A DNA stretch of 64,000 nt from Kosakonia pseudosacchari (GCF_900184035.1 NZ_FXWP01000027.1:1-64000), one strand, 5' to 3'; shown: positions 45,964 through 54,899, numbered from the stretch's first letter. The notes: a model not told the origin generated them from the sequence alone. Program-made: numbers and translations.

Positions 45964-46587
45964 ATGACCGTAAATTCTACTGGAAGTCAAAACCGCAACG
46001 CGGGTCGAGACTTTAACGAAAATAATATCCAGATAGAACGAGTTGATGCACAGCGAACAATCAACATAGCGATACCTTCTACGAGGGAGGACGATCGACC
46101 ACTCGTAAAAGCACAGCGTAAAGAACTTAATAAGTTAGTTCTTTCCATAGCTGAAGCGGGGGAAGGTGAAGCCTATGAAATTTGGCAAAGAATGCATGCA
46201 GAAATTGGCGTCTCAAGCATTGATGAAATGACGGTTAATCAATACCAGACCGCTGTTAGCTTCCTCCAGGCAATACTGGATCGCTGTAAAGATGGGGACG
46301 CAAGGAAAGCGCTTGTCCATTTGTTGCTGCGAAATAGCGAGGAAGGAGACTCCCGGCAGCGTCTCATTCGTTTTTGTCATATCAATTTTGGTACCGGAAG
46401 ATTTAATGATCTTACGCGCCCGCAGCTACAGATGGCGCTGTCCTGGATTGACGAAGAAAATCAGACGAAACCAGCGAATGAATCAACAAAAAATCATTCA
46501 GATATCGCAAGCTGGCTAAAAGATTATCCCAAAGAAATTATCGTTGTTTTTATTGTAGGTGTGGTCGTGGGTGCTCTCTTTTTTTAG
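45964..46587 (+). CDS. Tail-anchored protein with GRDF motif and ORF6C-like repeats
   Basis: A 207-residue protein 9 bp after the repressor. The N-terminus (STGSQNRNAGRDFNENN) repeats the repressor C-terminal motif. Residues about 50-165 contain two similar helical units (EIWQRMHAEIGVSSIDEMTV... and RLIRFCHINFGTGRFNDLTR...) resembling the ORF6C domain of phage antirepressors. The last 16 residues are a hydrophobic helix (IIVVFIVGVVVGALFF), so the protein should be C-terminally anchored in the inner membrane with its body in the cytoplasm. Expression from a lysogen is likely, since it follows the repressor. Function unknown. Confidence 0.72.
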   Translation: MTVNSTGSQNRNAGRDFNENNIQIERVDAQRTINIAIPSTREDDRPLVKAQRKELNKLVLSIAEAGEGEAYEIWQRMHAEIGVSSIDEMTVNQYQTAVSFLQAILDRCKDGDARKALVHLLLRNSEEGDSRQRLIRFCHINFGTGRFNDLTRPQLQMALSWIDEENQTKPANESTKNHSDIASWLKDYPKEIIVVFIVGVVVGALFF

Positions 46588-46625
46588 AGAGTAATAATAT
46601 ATCACTCAAAAAGAGGTGATTAGTT

Positions 46626-47501
46626 ATGACGGAACTCAGCACATTTAATTACGTCAGAAACAGAAGTAAGTTATTTGCCAATCTGATAAGCATCATTGAT
46701 GGTCTACTAAGTGATGGTGCTCTTGATAGTAAGGAAGTGCTCTACCTTGATACCTGGTTGCTTGAGGCTGAAGCTATCAGTAATAACTACTGCGTGAAAA
46801 CAATTAAGCGCAGGCTTTCCGATATCCTTGCTGATGGGGTGATAGAAAAAGTTGAATTGGAATTTCTGAAAGCGGATTTAATTACTATTCAAAAAGACTT
46901 GTTAGACATTCCTAATATAGATCTCTTCTCTGAAGACGCAGATAAGCACTTACTGGAGGGTTTATGCAAGGGAATGATTGCCAATCAGGAACTCAATGAT
47001 AGTGAAATTCGCTATCTTAATTGGTTCCTCTCAAAAAATGCGGCATTGAAAAACAACTACCCCGGCAAAGAACTTTACGCAGTGGTTAAGCAGATCTTGG
47101 ATGATGGGGTTATCACTGATGAAGAACGCAACACCTTAAAATCTGCATTAATAGATTTTACTGGCAGTAATATTGAAGAAGGCGTCGTTGATGGCCTTTC
47201 AACAGCCTTACCCCTTGATACTATTGATTCGCTTGAGCTTGATGGTGCTACGGTGTGTCTTACGGGAGAATTTTTGCATGGTAAGCGAAGCGTTTGCGAA
47301 GATGAGTTTCGTGCGTCAGGTGCAAAAATTAGCTCCACCGTTACACAAAAAATTGATTATCTGGTAATTGGAACGCTTTGCGCGAGGGACTGGCGGTTCC
47401 AGTCCTACGGAAGAAAGATTGAGAAGGCAGTATCTTATCGCGATGAGAAAGGTACTAAGTTAAAAATTATTAGCGAAGAGCAATGGAAGAGCTTTGCCTA
47501 A
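46626..47501 (+). CDS. TerB-like repeat and BRCT domain protein
   Basis: A 291-residue protein. Residues about 15-185 contain two related helical units (LISIIDGLLSDGALDSKEVL and GLCKGMIANQELNDSEIRYL, each followed by ILADGVIEKVE or ILDDGVITDEE), which resemble TerB-type modules. Residues 203-290 form a BRCT domain like that of DNA ligase LigA (LDGATVCLTGEFLHGKRSVC, RASGAKISSTVTQKIDYLVI). BRCT domains bind DNA ends or phosphopeptides. It lies 38 bp after the tail-anchored gene and ends just before int, so the repressor, both accessory genes and int may share one transcript. Role unknown. Confidence 0.78.
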   Translation: MTELSTFNYVRNRSKLFANLISIIDGLLSDGALDSKEVLYLDTWLLEAEAISNNYCVKTIKRRLSDILADGVIEKVELEFLKADLITIQKDLLDIPNIDLFSEDADKHLLEGLCKGMIANQELNDSEIRYLNWFLSKNAALKNNYPGKELYAVVKQILDDGVITDEERNTLKSALIDFTGSNIEEGVVDGLSTALPLDTIDSLELDGATVCLTGEFLHGKRSVCEDEFRASGAKISSTVTQKIDYLVIGTLCARDWRFQSYGRKIEKAVSYRDEKGTKLKIISEEQWKSFA

Positions 47502-48539
47502 ATGACCGTTCGTAAACTTCCTTCCGGCAAATGGCTCTGCGAATGCTACCCGCATGGCGCAGCCGGAAGCCGTACACGTAAACAGTTCGCCACGAAAGGT
47601 GAGGCGCTCTCTTTTGAGCGCCGGTTAATGAATCGGATTTCCACTGATGGGATTTGCACCGGTTCCGGCCCTCGGCTATCCGAACTTATTGATCGCTGGT
47701 ATGAGATGTATGGAAAGGCTCTTACTTCCGGTGAAGAGCGCAAAAATAAACTGCTGGCGATCTGTGAAAGGCTAAATGACCCATTTGCCTCAGATTTTAA
47801 TAAAAACGTATTCGCTGTTTATCGTGAGCGCCGACTAAGTGGCGAATGGAATCAGAAGGGCAAGAAGAAGCTCAGCGAAGCAACCGTGAATCGTGAGCAG
47901 TCGTATCTGCATGCTGTATTTGCTGAACTAAAACGCCTGGGCGAATGGCATGGAGAAAACCCGCTATCAGGTATCCGGAAGTTTAAAGAGGAAGAGCAGG
48001 AACTGGCGTTCCTTTATCAGGGTGAGATCGATCGCCTGCTTGCCGCATGCGATGAGTCCCGTAACCCTGATTTAGGCATTGTCGCGCGCATCTGCCTGGC
48101 AACCGGTGCCCGATGGGGAGAGGCTGAAGGGCTAAAACAGTCTCAGATCCTACCAGGGCGAATCACCTATACCCGGACTAAAGGCAAAAAGAATCGTACA
48201 GTTCCCATTTCGCCAGCCCTTAGCCAACTGCTACCGAAGAAGCGAGGGGCGTTATTCACTCCCTGTTATGAAGCATTTAAGGCGGCAGTGAAAAGGGCGG
48301 GGATTGAGCTGCCGGACGGTCAACTTACCCATGTGCTGCGGCATACCTTCGCCAGCCATTTTATGATGCGTGGCGGTAATATTCTGGTGCTTCAACGCAT
48401 ACTCGGGCACACCGACATTAAGATGACAATGCGGTATTCGCATTTCGCGCCGAGCCATCTGGATGCTGCTGTTGCGCTCAATCCATTTGATAACCGGGAA
48501 AGGGTAAACGATGGCGATGAAAATGGAGCAGCAGCCTAA
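47502..48539 (+). CDS. int: Tyrosine integrase
   Basis: A 345-residue P2-type integrase that recombines the phage with leuZ. The core-binding domain is at about 60-150 and the catalytic domain at about 165-330. It has the Arg in ATGARWGEAEGL, the R/H box LTHVLRHTFASHFMMRGG, the late His in ILGHTDIKMT, and the nucleophilic Tyr in MRYSHFAPSH. Its ATG directly follows the stop of the BRCT gene. The right att repeat starts 73 bp downstream. Confidence 0.95.
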   Translation: MTVRKLPSGKWLCECYPHGAAGSRTRKQFATKGEALSFERRLMNRISTDGICTGSGPRLSELIDRWYEMYGKALTSGEERKNKLLAICERLNDPFASDFNKNVFAVYRERRLSGEWNQKGKKKLSEATVNREQSYLHAVFAELKRLGEWHGENPLSGIRKFKEEEQELAFLYQGEIDRLLAACDESRNPDLGIVARICLATGARWGEAEGLKQSQILPGRITYTRTKGKKNRTVPISPALSQLLPKKRGALFTPCYEAFKAAVKRAGIELPDGQLTHVLRHTFASHFMMRGGNILVLQRILGHTDIKMTMRYSHFAPSHLDAAVALNPFDNRERVNDGDENGAAA

Positions 48540-48612
48540 ATCAGCCGCCCTTAGCCTTTTTATTTTATGATTATAATCATAAGGTTATGATTTTAAAAGC
48601 GGCTCGATAGTT

Positions 48613-48740
48613 TTTAAAATCCCTCGGCGTTCGCGCTGTGCGGGTTCAAGTCCCGCTCCGGGTACCATGGGAAAACAAGAATAAAATCAATGATAAGCAG
48701 TGTCGTGAAACCGCCCTTAAAGGCGGTTTTTTTATGCCTG
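48613..48740. repeat. Right attachment repeat of the prophage (attR side)
   Basis: This matches 15424-15551 with one base difference. It carries the 3' half of leuZ and a second copy of the tRNA terminator, but no promoter or 5' half, so it makes no tRNA. The short palindromic stretch at 48565-48590 (ATGATTATAATCAT) just inside may belong to the phage attachment region. Confidence 0.93.
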
Positions 48741-49082
48741 TTTTTCGTCTTCGCCGTATTTCGCCATTCGGTTTCGTCCTGTACGACCTGTAAAAGAGGC
48801 ATTAGTACATTCCAGTCATCGAAAAGACTGAAACCTTGCGCTTGTATCTCACCGTTGGCGATACGTTTTCATGCCCTGAAATTTCCCACTTTCATTTCGC
48901 GTTACTTTCGAAGCGGTAACCAGGTTCGTGAATTTGCTGGTGCGAGGAAGTTTCACCGTATTAGTGTGACAGCAATTTTCTGCAAAAACGGCGTGGAGAA
49001 CGAACCAGAGGCAGACCCATCAAAGAGGGGGAAGAGCGGTGCGAGCACGTACATTGAACAGGCTCACACCTGATGGCGGTGA
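48741..49082. other. 342-bp chromosomal stretch without a recognised gene
   Basis: This lies between attR and tyrP, where E. coli K-12 has yecA. No frame here resembles YecA (in particular, no Cys-rich SEC-C-type end). An open frame exists at 48690-49073 but starts inside the att repeat and has no recognisable content. Confidence 0.6.
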
Positions 49083-50294
49083 TTAACCGACTTCCGGCAA
49101 CAACCCGGCGACGATAGAGAACTGAATAACAATAATCGCGATACCGCAGGCAAAAATCAGACACAGCGCCGGTTTGCCGCCGGGTACACGATAACCGCTT
49201 TGCGGATGATGCTTACGGCTTTGCCATGCCAGCATTGAAGGCAACAACAACGCCAGCACGGAAAGCGCAACGCCGGCATAGCCCAACGCCATTACGAAGC
49301 CACGCGGATAAAACAGCGCGAACGCCAGCGGTGGCAGAAAAGTGATAGCGCCTGTCTGTAAGCGCCCGACGACATTGTTGCGCCGCTGGAACAAATCGGC
49401 CAGGTAATCAAACAGACCGAGCGATACGCCGAGGAAAGAGGTTGCAAGCGCCAGGTCGGCAAACAGATGTACCGCTAACTCAACATGTGGCGACGCCACC
49501 ACTTCACGTAATGCCTGCAACAGACCGTTAAGCCCGGCCTGGCTGGCCAGCAGCCCGATAAAGGTCGGGGAATCAATACTGCCAAGCGTCGCCAGTTGCC
49601 AGAAAATATAGGCCACCAGCGGGATGGCGCTGCCGGTAATAAACACGCCGCGCAGTTTACAAATATCTCCACCCATATAACTGACGATGCTTGGAACGCT
49701 GCCGTGAAAACCAAACGAGGTAAAAATGACCGGAATGGCAGACAGCGCCAGACCTTTTTCCAGCGGCATGGTCAGCAAATTAGCCTTATGGATATGTGGC
49801 ATCAGCAGCGCCAGCATCACGACCAGGAACAAGAGCTTGGCGCTGAACAGAAAACGGTTAAACAGATCGACCAGGGAAGTCCCTGCACATACAACGCCAC
49901 CGGCAACAAGGGTGAATAGCAACACACCCGTTGAGGGCGAAAGCGAAATGTTAAGCCACGCGCTGATGCTTGCGGCCAGCAATTCACCTGCGCCGCTGAT
50001 ATATGCTGCCGTCAGCGCATACATCAAAAACATCATGCTAAAGCCTGTCACCCATTGACCATACTTCCCCAGATAACGCCGGGCGAGCGATCCAAGCCCG
50101 GTATCTGCCGGAACATGCTGATAAACCTCCAGCAGCAGAAGGGCGGTGTAACACATCACTGCCCATAGAGTGAAAAGTAAAACAAAAGTGGTTGCAAAAC
50201 CTACGCCTGCCGCAGCCAGCGGCATTGCCAGCATTCCCGCGCCGATGGTTGTTCCGGCGACGATAAAAACACTGCCAAGTGTTCGATTCTTCAC
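49083..50294 (-). CDS. tyrP: Tyrosine-specific transporter
   Basis: TyrP imports tyrosine with protons through the inner membrane. The 403-residue protein (same length as E. coli) has about 11 membrane segments and the hydroxy/aromatic amino acid permease opening [21 protein letters not shown] use GTG 50294, preceded by AGAGGAAAGC. The open frame extends upstream without support. In E. coli it is controlled by TyrR. I did not resolve TyrR boxes here. Confidence 0.95.
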   Translation of the reverse strand: MKNRTLGSVFIVAGTTIGAGMLAMPLAAAGVGFATTFVLLFTLWAVMCYTALLLLEVYQHVPADTGLGSLARRYLGKYGQWVTGFSMMFLMYALTAAYISGAGELLAASISAWLNISLSPSTGVLLFTLVAGGVVCAGTSLVDLFNRFLFSAKLLFLVVMLALLMPHIHKANLLTMPLEKGLALSAIPVIFTSFGFHGSVPSIVSYMGGDICKLRGVFITGSAIPLVAYIFWQLATLGSIDSPTFIGLLASQAGLNGLLQALREVVASPHVELAVHLFADLALATSFLGVSLGLFDYLADLFQRRNNVVGRLQTGAITFLPPLAFALFYPRGFVMALGYAGVALSVLALLLPSMLAWQSRKHHPQSGYRVPGGKPALCLIFACGIAIIVIQFSIVAGLLPEVG

Positions 50295-50563
50295 GCTTTC
50301 CTCTGTAATAAAACGTACTGCCAGCTCAAGATGCGGCGCAGAGTAAGACAATTCAGTGATTTCGTCAAACAACCGTTACATGTACTGTATTTATTTCTTT
50401 ACGATGAGAGTTGTGCGGGCGCCTGCAGAGGAAAATTGCCGGATTTACCTACTTCATCAGGAGGATGTATTTAGGCCACAATCCCATGAAACTTAAAAAA
50501 TATTATAAAGTTTCAAAGATATTGAAGGTTAGCGATAGCGGGTACTAATCCCTTTACAGCGCT

Positions 50564-50866
50564 GTGATCGCGCAGCGGAAATCTGCTTTGTCACGGTCAC
50601 TGGAAAATGTGCTGGCAAGGGGCAGAGGTAGCACTACCAGAGCCGCGCCAGGAAAAGGATATGGGACGTGGGCAATCTATTCGATCATTGGTCCGGATGA
50701 TGAAACCTTTGCTCAGGGCTTGCCGGAAGATGAGTGGATAATTGACAACGTTGCCTGGCTGACCGATCTGTTTTTCGAAAACGGTATCCCGCTGGAAACG
50801 GTAAATTATCGCTACTTCTACCATGCCGTGAATAAGCAGGACTGGCGCTGTACCAGATGCATGTAA
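50564..50866 (+). CDS. Small protein of unknown function
   Basis: An open frame of up to 100 residues, between tyrP and yecH. The second half looks coding (GYGTWAIYSIIGPDDETFAQ, DEWIIDNVAWLTDLFFENGI). The GTG at 50564 has no ribosome site; a GTG at 50609 preceded by GGAAAAT is a better start and gives 85 residues. No homologue recognised and not part of K-12 gene order. Confidence 0.5.
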   Translation: MIAQRKSALSRSLENVLARGRGSTTRAAPGKGYGTWAIYSIIGPDDETFAQGLPEDEWIIDNVAWLTDLFFENGIPLETVNYRYFYHAVNKQDWRCTRCM

Positions 50867-50932
50867 ACCTGTTTTAGCGCAACGTCCGCTGGAAATGTTG
50901 AGTTTATGATGCATCTTTTTCGGGGAGGATCT

Positions 50933-51172
50933 ATGACATCCATTCACGGTCATGAAGTGCTGAATATGATGATTGAAACAGGCGAGCGTTATTCAAACGA
51001 GAGTCTGACGGCGGCAATTATTCATCGGTTTGGCGAAGCAGCGCGTTTTCATACCTGCTCAGCGGAAGGAATGACGGCGGCTGAACTGGTCGCGTTTCTG
51101 GCGTCTCGCGGAAAGTTTATTCCGGCGGAAGAGGGGTTTTCTACTCACGAAAGTAAAATCTGCAGGCATTAA
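50933..51172 (+). CDS. yecH: YecH family protein
   Basis: A 79-residue conserved protein (E. coli: 79) with SIHGHEVLNMMIETGERYSN, ARFHTCSAEGMTAAELVAFL and HESKICRH. The His and Cys residues (HGH, HTC, CRH) suggest metal binding; function is not established. I chose ATG 50933, which follows GGGGAGGAT. The longer frame upstream is not conserved. Confidence 0.92.
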   Translation: MTSIHGHEVLNMMIETGERYSNESLTAAIIHRFGEAARFHTCSAEGMTAAELVAFLASRGKFIPAEEGFSTHESKICRH

Positions 51173-51177
51173 TAAAA

Positions 51178-51204
51178 AGGCGGTAAAGAATCTTCTTTAC
51201 CGCC
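51178..51204. terminator. Bidirectional terminator between yecH and ftnA
   Basis: The stem GGCGGTAAAGAA / TTCTTTACCGCC with a 2-base loop lies between the two convergent stops. Confidence 0.8.
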
Positions 51205-51211
51205 CGCCATA

Positions 51212-51709
51212 TTAGTTTTGTGTGTCCAGCGTCGCCAGTTCTTTATCGATGAAATAAAGGCCTTCACCGCTTTTACCGGCCAATGTTAATTTATCAATCA
51301 CTGATTTAAACAGTTTTTCTTCTTCATGCTGTTCCGCCACATACCATTGCAGGAAATTAAACGTTGGATAATCTTGCGTGGTCATCGCCACATGCGCCAG
51401 TTCGTTAATTTTCTGCGTGATCAGTTGTTCATGTTCATATGTTGCACGGAACAGAACATCGAGCGAAGCATAATCCGCCACCGGCGATTCAATGGTATTG
51501 ATACGTGGCAGGCTGCCGGTGTCAGTCAGGTAATCAAACAGACGCTGCATATGCGTCATCTCTTCCTGCGCGTGGCGGCGCAGAAACGCGGCAGCACCTT
51601 CAAAACTATGGTAGCTGCACCAGGCGCTCATCTGCTGATAAAGCAGAGAAGAAAACAGTTCCAGATTCATTTGTTCATTTAATTTTTCGATCATCTCTGC
51701 TTTTAACAT
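51212..51709 (-). CDS. ftnA: Ferritin, main bacterial iron store
   Basis: FtnA forms a 24-subunit shell that oxidises and stores iron. The 165-residue protein (E. coli: 165) has the four-helix bundle and ferroxidase ligands (Glu17 in [27 protein letters not shown], and [10 protein letters not shown]). It faces yecH convergently. ftnB, which K-12 carries nearby, is not seen. Confidence 0.95.
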   Translation of the reverse strand: MLKAEMIEKLNEQMNLELFSSLLYQQMSAWCSYHSFEGAAAFLRRHAQEEMTHMQRLFDYLTDTGSLPRINTIESPVADYASLDVLFRATYEHEQLITQKINELAHVAMTTQDYPTFNFLQWYVAEQHEEEKLFKSVIDKLTLAGKSGEGLYFIDKELATLDTQN

Positions 51710-51916
51710 GGCGCGGCTCCATCAATATAATTATCAGGCGAAAGGAGCGCTCACTATAATTTGTTATTTAATTATTTGCAAAAGGTAAAATAAAAAATAA
51801 ATGTATTAAGAAGAGAATGAGAATAACACGCATTGCCGGAGATTAATTAAATAAATGAGAATTGTTTTTATTTTTAATAAAAAGATAAGCCAGTAAAATT
51901 ATACTGGCTTAAGAAT

Positions 51917-52249
51917 TTACCAGGTCGGTTTGGTTTGCGTAAAAGCCACGCCACGGCACTGGTACTGAATAGTTACTTTGGTATTCATACAGACCGAGCC
52001 GCTAATCAGGCTACAGGTTTGCACCGGCTGACCGTAAGGCACTGCGGTAGCGTAACCCATCTGCTGACACTGTTTATTAGCTGTTCCCTGCGCGGTGTAG
52101 GTGTCGTATTTTGCAGTTTGCATCATCGACTGGTTATAGCTCAGGCGTACCAGACCGCTGATGGTATCCACACTACTGACTTCCGCTTGTTTCGTCATCG
52201 TGCATCCCGCGAGCAGGAGCAGCGAGGCGGCTACAACTATTCTCTTCAT
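51917..52249 (-). CDS. yecR: YecR-like lipoprotein
   Basis: A 110-residue lipoprotein with signal sequence KRIVVAASLLLLAGCTMT; the lipobox LAGC places the lipid-modified Cys near residue 16. The residue after Cys is Thr, so export to the outer membrane is expected. Four further Cys in the mature part could form disulfides. In E. coli yecR is a flagellar-regulon gene (FlhDC-dependent) of unknown role. I use the inner ATG, where the signal peptide starts. Confidence 0.9.
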   Translation of the reverse strand: MKRIVVAASLLLLAGCTMTKQAEVSSVDTISGLVRLSYNQSMMQTAKYDTYTAQGTANKQCQQMGYATAVPYGQPVQTCSLISGSVCMNTKVTIQYQCRGVAFTQTKPTW

Positions 52250-52486
52250 GAAATCACTCTGTTTCATTTTGGCATGATCTCATCTTATCGCGTTGATTTG
52301 CAGGCAATCGACAGAATAACCCGCCGAACAGCCTCTACTAATCGCGACGGCACTGCGCGAAGAGTAAAAACTGTGAGCCCGCTTCTGATTTTTAAAACCA
52401 TTTTTCATTAAATTTGAAAGTATGTTTGTCAGGTAGTAAGGTTTACCCAACCTTTGCTATCCGAAGCATGTCACAGGAGATCTGAA

Positions 52487-53125
52487 ATGAAAATTGCACT
52501 GATGATGGAAAACAGCCAGGCGGCGAAAAACGCCATCATCCTCAAAGAGCTGAAGACGGTTGCCGATGAGAAAGATTTCCCGGTATTTAACGTCGGGATG
52601 AGCGATGAGAACGACCACCATCTGACCTATATCCACCTTGGTATTATGGCCAGTATTTTGCTGAATGCCAAAGCTGTGGATTTCGTGGTAACCGGCTGTG
52701 GCACTGGCCAGGGCGCGCTGATGTCACTGAATATCCACCCGGGTGTGGTGTGCGGTTACTGTATCGATCCGGCGGATGCTTTCCTGTTCGCGCAGATCAA
52801 CAACGGTAACGCACTGGCGCTCCCGTTCGCGAAAGGTTTTGGCTGGGGTGCAGAACTGAACGTGCGCTTTATCTTTGAAAAAGCCTTTACTGGTCGCAAA
52901 GGGGAAGGGTATCCGCCGGAGCGCAAAGAACCGCAGGTGCGCAATGCCGGGATTCTGAACCAGGTCAAAGCGGCAGTGGTAAAAGAGAACTATCTCGATA
53001 CGCTGCGTGCTATCGACCGTGAGCTGGTGAAAACCGCCGTTTCTGGTGAACGTTTCCAGAAGTGCTTCTTTGAAAACTGCCAGAATAAAGAGATTGAAGC
53101 CTTCGTTCGCGAAGTCCTTGCCTGA
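52487..53125 (+). CDS. RpiB/LacA/LacB-family sugar-phosphate isomerase
   Basis: A 212-residue cytosolic protein (KIALMMENSQAAKNAIILKE) with the family glycine motif VTGCGTGQGALMSLNIHPGV and the following DPADAFLFAQINNGNALALP. RpiB-type enzymes interconvert aldose and ketose phosphates. The C-terminal extension (about residues 140-212) is specific to a longer subfamily. AGGAG precedes ATG. K-12 has no gene at this place; substrate unknown. Confidence 0.85.
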   Translation: MKIALMMENSQAAKNAIILKELKTVADEKDFPVFNVGMSDENDHHLTYIHLGIMASILLNAKAVDFVVTGCGTGQGALMSLNIHPGVVCGYCIDPADAFLFAQINNGNALALPFAKGFGWGAELNVRFIFEKAFTGRKGEGYPPERKEPQVRNAGILNQVKAAVVKENYLDTLRAIDRELVKTAVSGERFQKCFFENCQNKEIEAFVREVLA

Positions 53126-53130
53126 TAATA

Positions 53131-53160
53131 AAAAGCCGCAACGTCTGTTGCGGCTTTTTT
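53131..53160. terminator. Terminator between the isomerase and exporter genes
   Basis: The stem AAAAGCCGCAAC / GTTGCGGCTTTT with a GTCT loop and T run can serve both convergent genes. Confidence 0.9.
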
Positions 53161-53177
53161 CTTTTTCCGTTCCTGCA

Positions 53178-54602
53178 TCAGGCTTTCTGTTTACCTGATA
53201 CGGCGCTACCCGCATCCTTTGTTAGCCGCAGCGTATCAATCATGCCCACCAGGCAAATCAGGGCAATAAAAACGAACGCCAGTCGAAAGCTGATCCCCTC
53301 AATGGCGGTGAGATGTAACCACCTGCTGACATGCTCACCAATGCGAATACCAATTGCGCCCAGCGTAACACCTAAGCCCACCGCTAATTGTGTTGCCGTG
53401 CTGAATAACGTGTTGGCATAACTCATTTGCGGCGACGGTACATCGGCAAACGCCAGCGTGCTGATGCCGGTGAACTGCACCGAACGGAATACGCCGCCGA
53501 GATAAAGGATCACAAATGTCAGCCACACCGGTGTGTGTGACGTCAATAATGCGCAGGCCAACAGTGCCAGCACATTGAGCGCTCCATTGATTAACAGCAG
53601 CTTTTTGAAACCCAGCCAGCGGATAAGCGGTGTGGTTGCCGGCTTGATGGAAAGATTCCCGGCAAACACCGCCAGCACAAACAACCCGGCATGGAACGAA
53701 TCCATGCCGAATCCGACCTGAAACAGCAGCGGCAACAGAAACGGAACTGCACTGATGGAGGCGCGAAACAGTGAACCGCCGTACATGGTTACGCGAAATG
53801 TCGGCACTTTCATGGCGTCGAGGCGGATCATTGGCCATGTTGCGCGCTGGAAATGGCGCAGGGTAAAAGCAAGTGTTAACGCGCCGAGCGCCAGCAAACC
53901 TAACGTTAGTGCGCCTTGAGGATGTTCAGAACCCAGTGCCTCCATGGCGTACACCAGGCTTATCATCGCCACAGACGTGGCAATAAAACCCGGCAAGTCG
54001 AATGGACGGCGTTCCTCCTCGCGGATATTGGGGATAATGCGTAACGCCAGCGCAATCGCCAGCAGGCCCAGCGGCACATTAATAAAGAAGATCCAGCGCC
54101 AGTCGGCATAGTGGGTAATAAAACCGCCGAGCGGCGGACCGATAATGGGGGCGACCAGCGCGGGCCAGGTCAGCGTGGCAATAGCGGTAATGAGCTGATG
54201 TTTCGGTGTGGTGCGCAACACCGCGAGGCGGCCGACCGGCACCATTAACGCACCGCCGATGCCCTGTAAAATCCGCATCGAGACAAACATATCAACGCTG
54301 GTTGAAAGCCCGCAAAGCACCGAGGCGAGGGTAAAAATAGCCAGCGCCAGCGAGAAGACATTGCGCGCGCCAAAGCGATCGGCAATCCAGCCGCTGGCGG
54401 GGATCAGCACCGCCAGCGTTATCAAATAGGCACTAATACCAATATTGAGCGCGACGGCTTCCACGCCAAAGGTTTTCGCCATATCCGGCAACGCCGTGGC
54501 GATCACCGTGCCGTCGATAAACTCCATAAAGAAAGCGCCGGCTACCAGTAGCGCAGCGGGAGAAAGACCTCCAGTCTTTCGCGAAAGGGTGCTTGCACGC
54601 AT
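53178..54602 (-). CDS. MFS exporter, DHA2 (drug:H+ antiporter) family
   Basis: A 474-residue inner-membrane transporter with many hydrophobic segments. It opens with AGAFFMEFIDGTVIATALPD and LIPASGWIADRFGARNVF (loop 2-3 motif), and the DHA-type motif C is seen as WPALVAPIIGPPLGGFITHY. The substrate is unknown. It resembles E. coli HsrA/YieO in length, but I do not assign that name. K-12 has no such gene here. Confidence 0.9.
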   Translation of the reverse strand: MRASTLSRKTGGLSPAALLVAGAFFMEFIDGTVIATALPDMAKTFGVEAVALNIGISAYLITLAVLIPASGWIADRFGARNVFSLALAIFTLASVLCGLSTSVDMFVSMRILQGIGGALMVPVGRLAVLRTTPKHQLITAIATLTWPALVAPIIGPPLGGFITHYADWRWIFFINVPLGLLAIALALRIIPNIREEERRPFDLPGFIATSVAMISLVYAMEALGSEHPQGALTLGLLALGALTLAFTLRHFQRATWPMIRLDAMKVPTFRVTMYGGSLFRASISAVPFLLPLLFQVGFGMDSFHAGLFVLAVFAGNLSIKPATTPLIRWLGFKKLLLINGALNVLALLACALLTSHTPVWLTFVILYLGGVFRSVQFTGISTLAFADVPSPQMSYANTLFSTATQLAVGLGVTLGAIGIRIGEHVSRWLHLTAIEGISFRLAFVFIALICLVGMIDTLRLTKDAGSAVSGKQKA

Positions 54603-54717
54603 AGTGGGGCTGCCATTTGCAAAAATAATTGAGGATGCTAAAAAATATTTTAGCTCGCTAACTACAGGATTTATAATTGGATTTTTAACAAAGCTACTGC
54701 ATTTTAGATTTTTGAAA

Positions 54718-54763
54718 CGTGATTTCCATCACACTGAACTTGCTTTTTGTGATTGAGATCATA
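54718..54763. promoter_or_regulatory. Two candidate CRP sites upstream of azuC
   Basis: CGTGA-N6-TCACA (54718-54733) and TGTGA-N6-TCATA (54748-54763) are both near the CRP consensus TGTGA-N6-TCACA, 30 bp apart, between the divergent exporter gene and azuC. AzuCR in E. coli is CRP-controlled, so at least one site is plausible. Confidence 0.5.
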
Positions 54764-54815
54764 TTATATGCGCATTGAGACGTAACACCTGCATAACAAA
54801 TCGCCGGAGTAACAG

Positions 54816-54899
54816 ATGAAACTGCGTAAGATCCTGAAGCATATGTTTGAAACCTATTGCAAGACTTTCAAAGACGTACCGCCAGGCGCGATGTTCTGA
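54816..54899 (+). CDS. azuC: Small membrane-associated protein AzuC (dual-function AzuCR RNA)
   Basis: A 27-codon gene: KLRKILKHMFETYCKTFKD then VPPGAMF. It is nearly the same as E. coli AzuC (28 residues), an amphipathic peptide at the inner membrane. In E. coli the same transcript acts both as mRNA and as a base-pairing sRNA. CGGAGTAAC precedes the ATG and a terminator follows at once. Confidence 0.93.
   Translation: MKLRKILKHMFETYCKTFKDVPPGAMF

Larger units (their letters stand above)
15424..48740. mobile_element. P2-type prophage in leuZ, about 33.2 kb, apparently complete
   Basis: Bounded by 128-bp direct repeats, the unit from one repeat start to the other is 33,189 bp, close to P2 (about 33.6 kb). 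Recognisable P2 homologues are ogr, D, FI, FII, E/E', T, U, G, H, I, J, W, V, S, R, Rz/Rz1, K, holin, X, L, M, N, O, P, Q, cos and A. There is also an immunity region and integrase. No structural gene is visibly broken. Differences from P2 are the reversed FI-to-U block, a Dam methylase, two accessory genes next to cos, two accessory genes between repressor and integrase, and a secreted-protein gene next to attL. Whether it can be induced is not shown by sequence. Confidence 0.95.

Noticed and set aside
48690-49073. Open frame of 127 codons after attR
   Set aside because: It starts inside the att repeat, has no ribosome site and no recognisable sequence.
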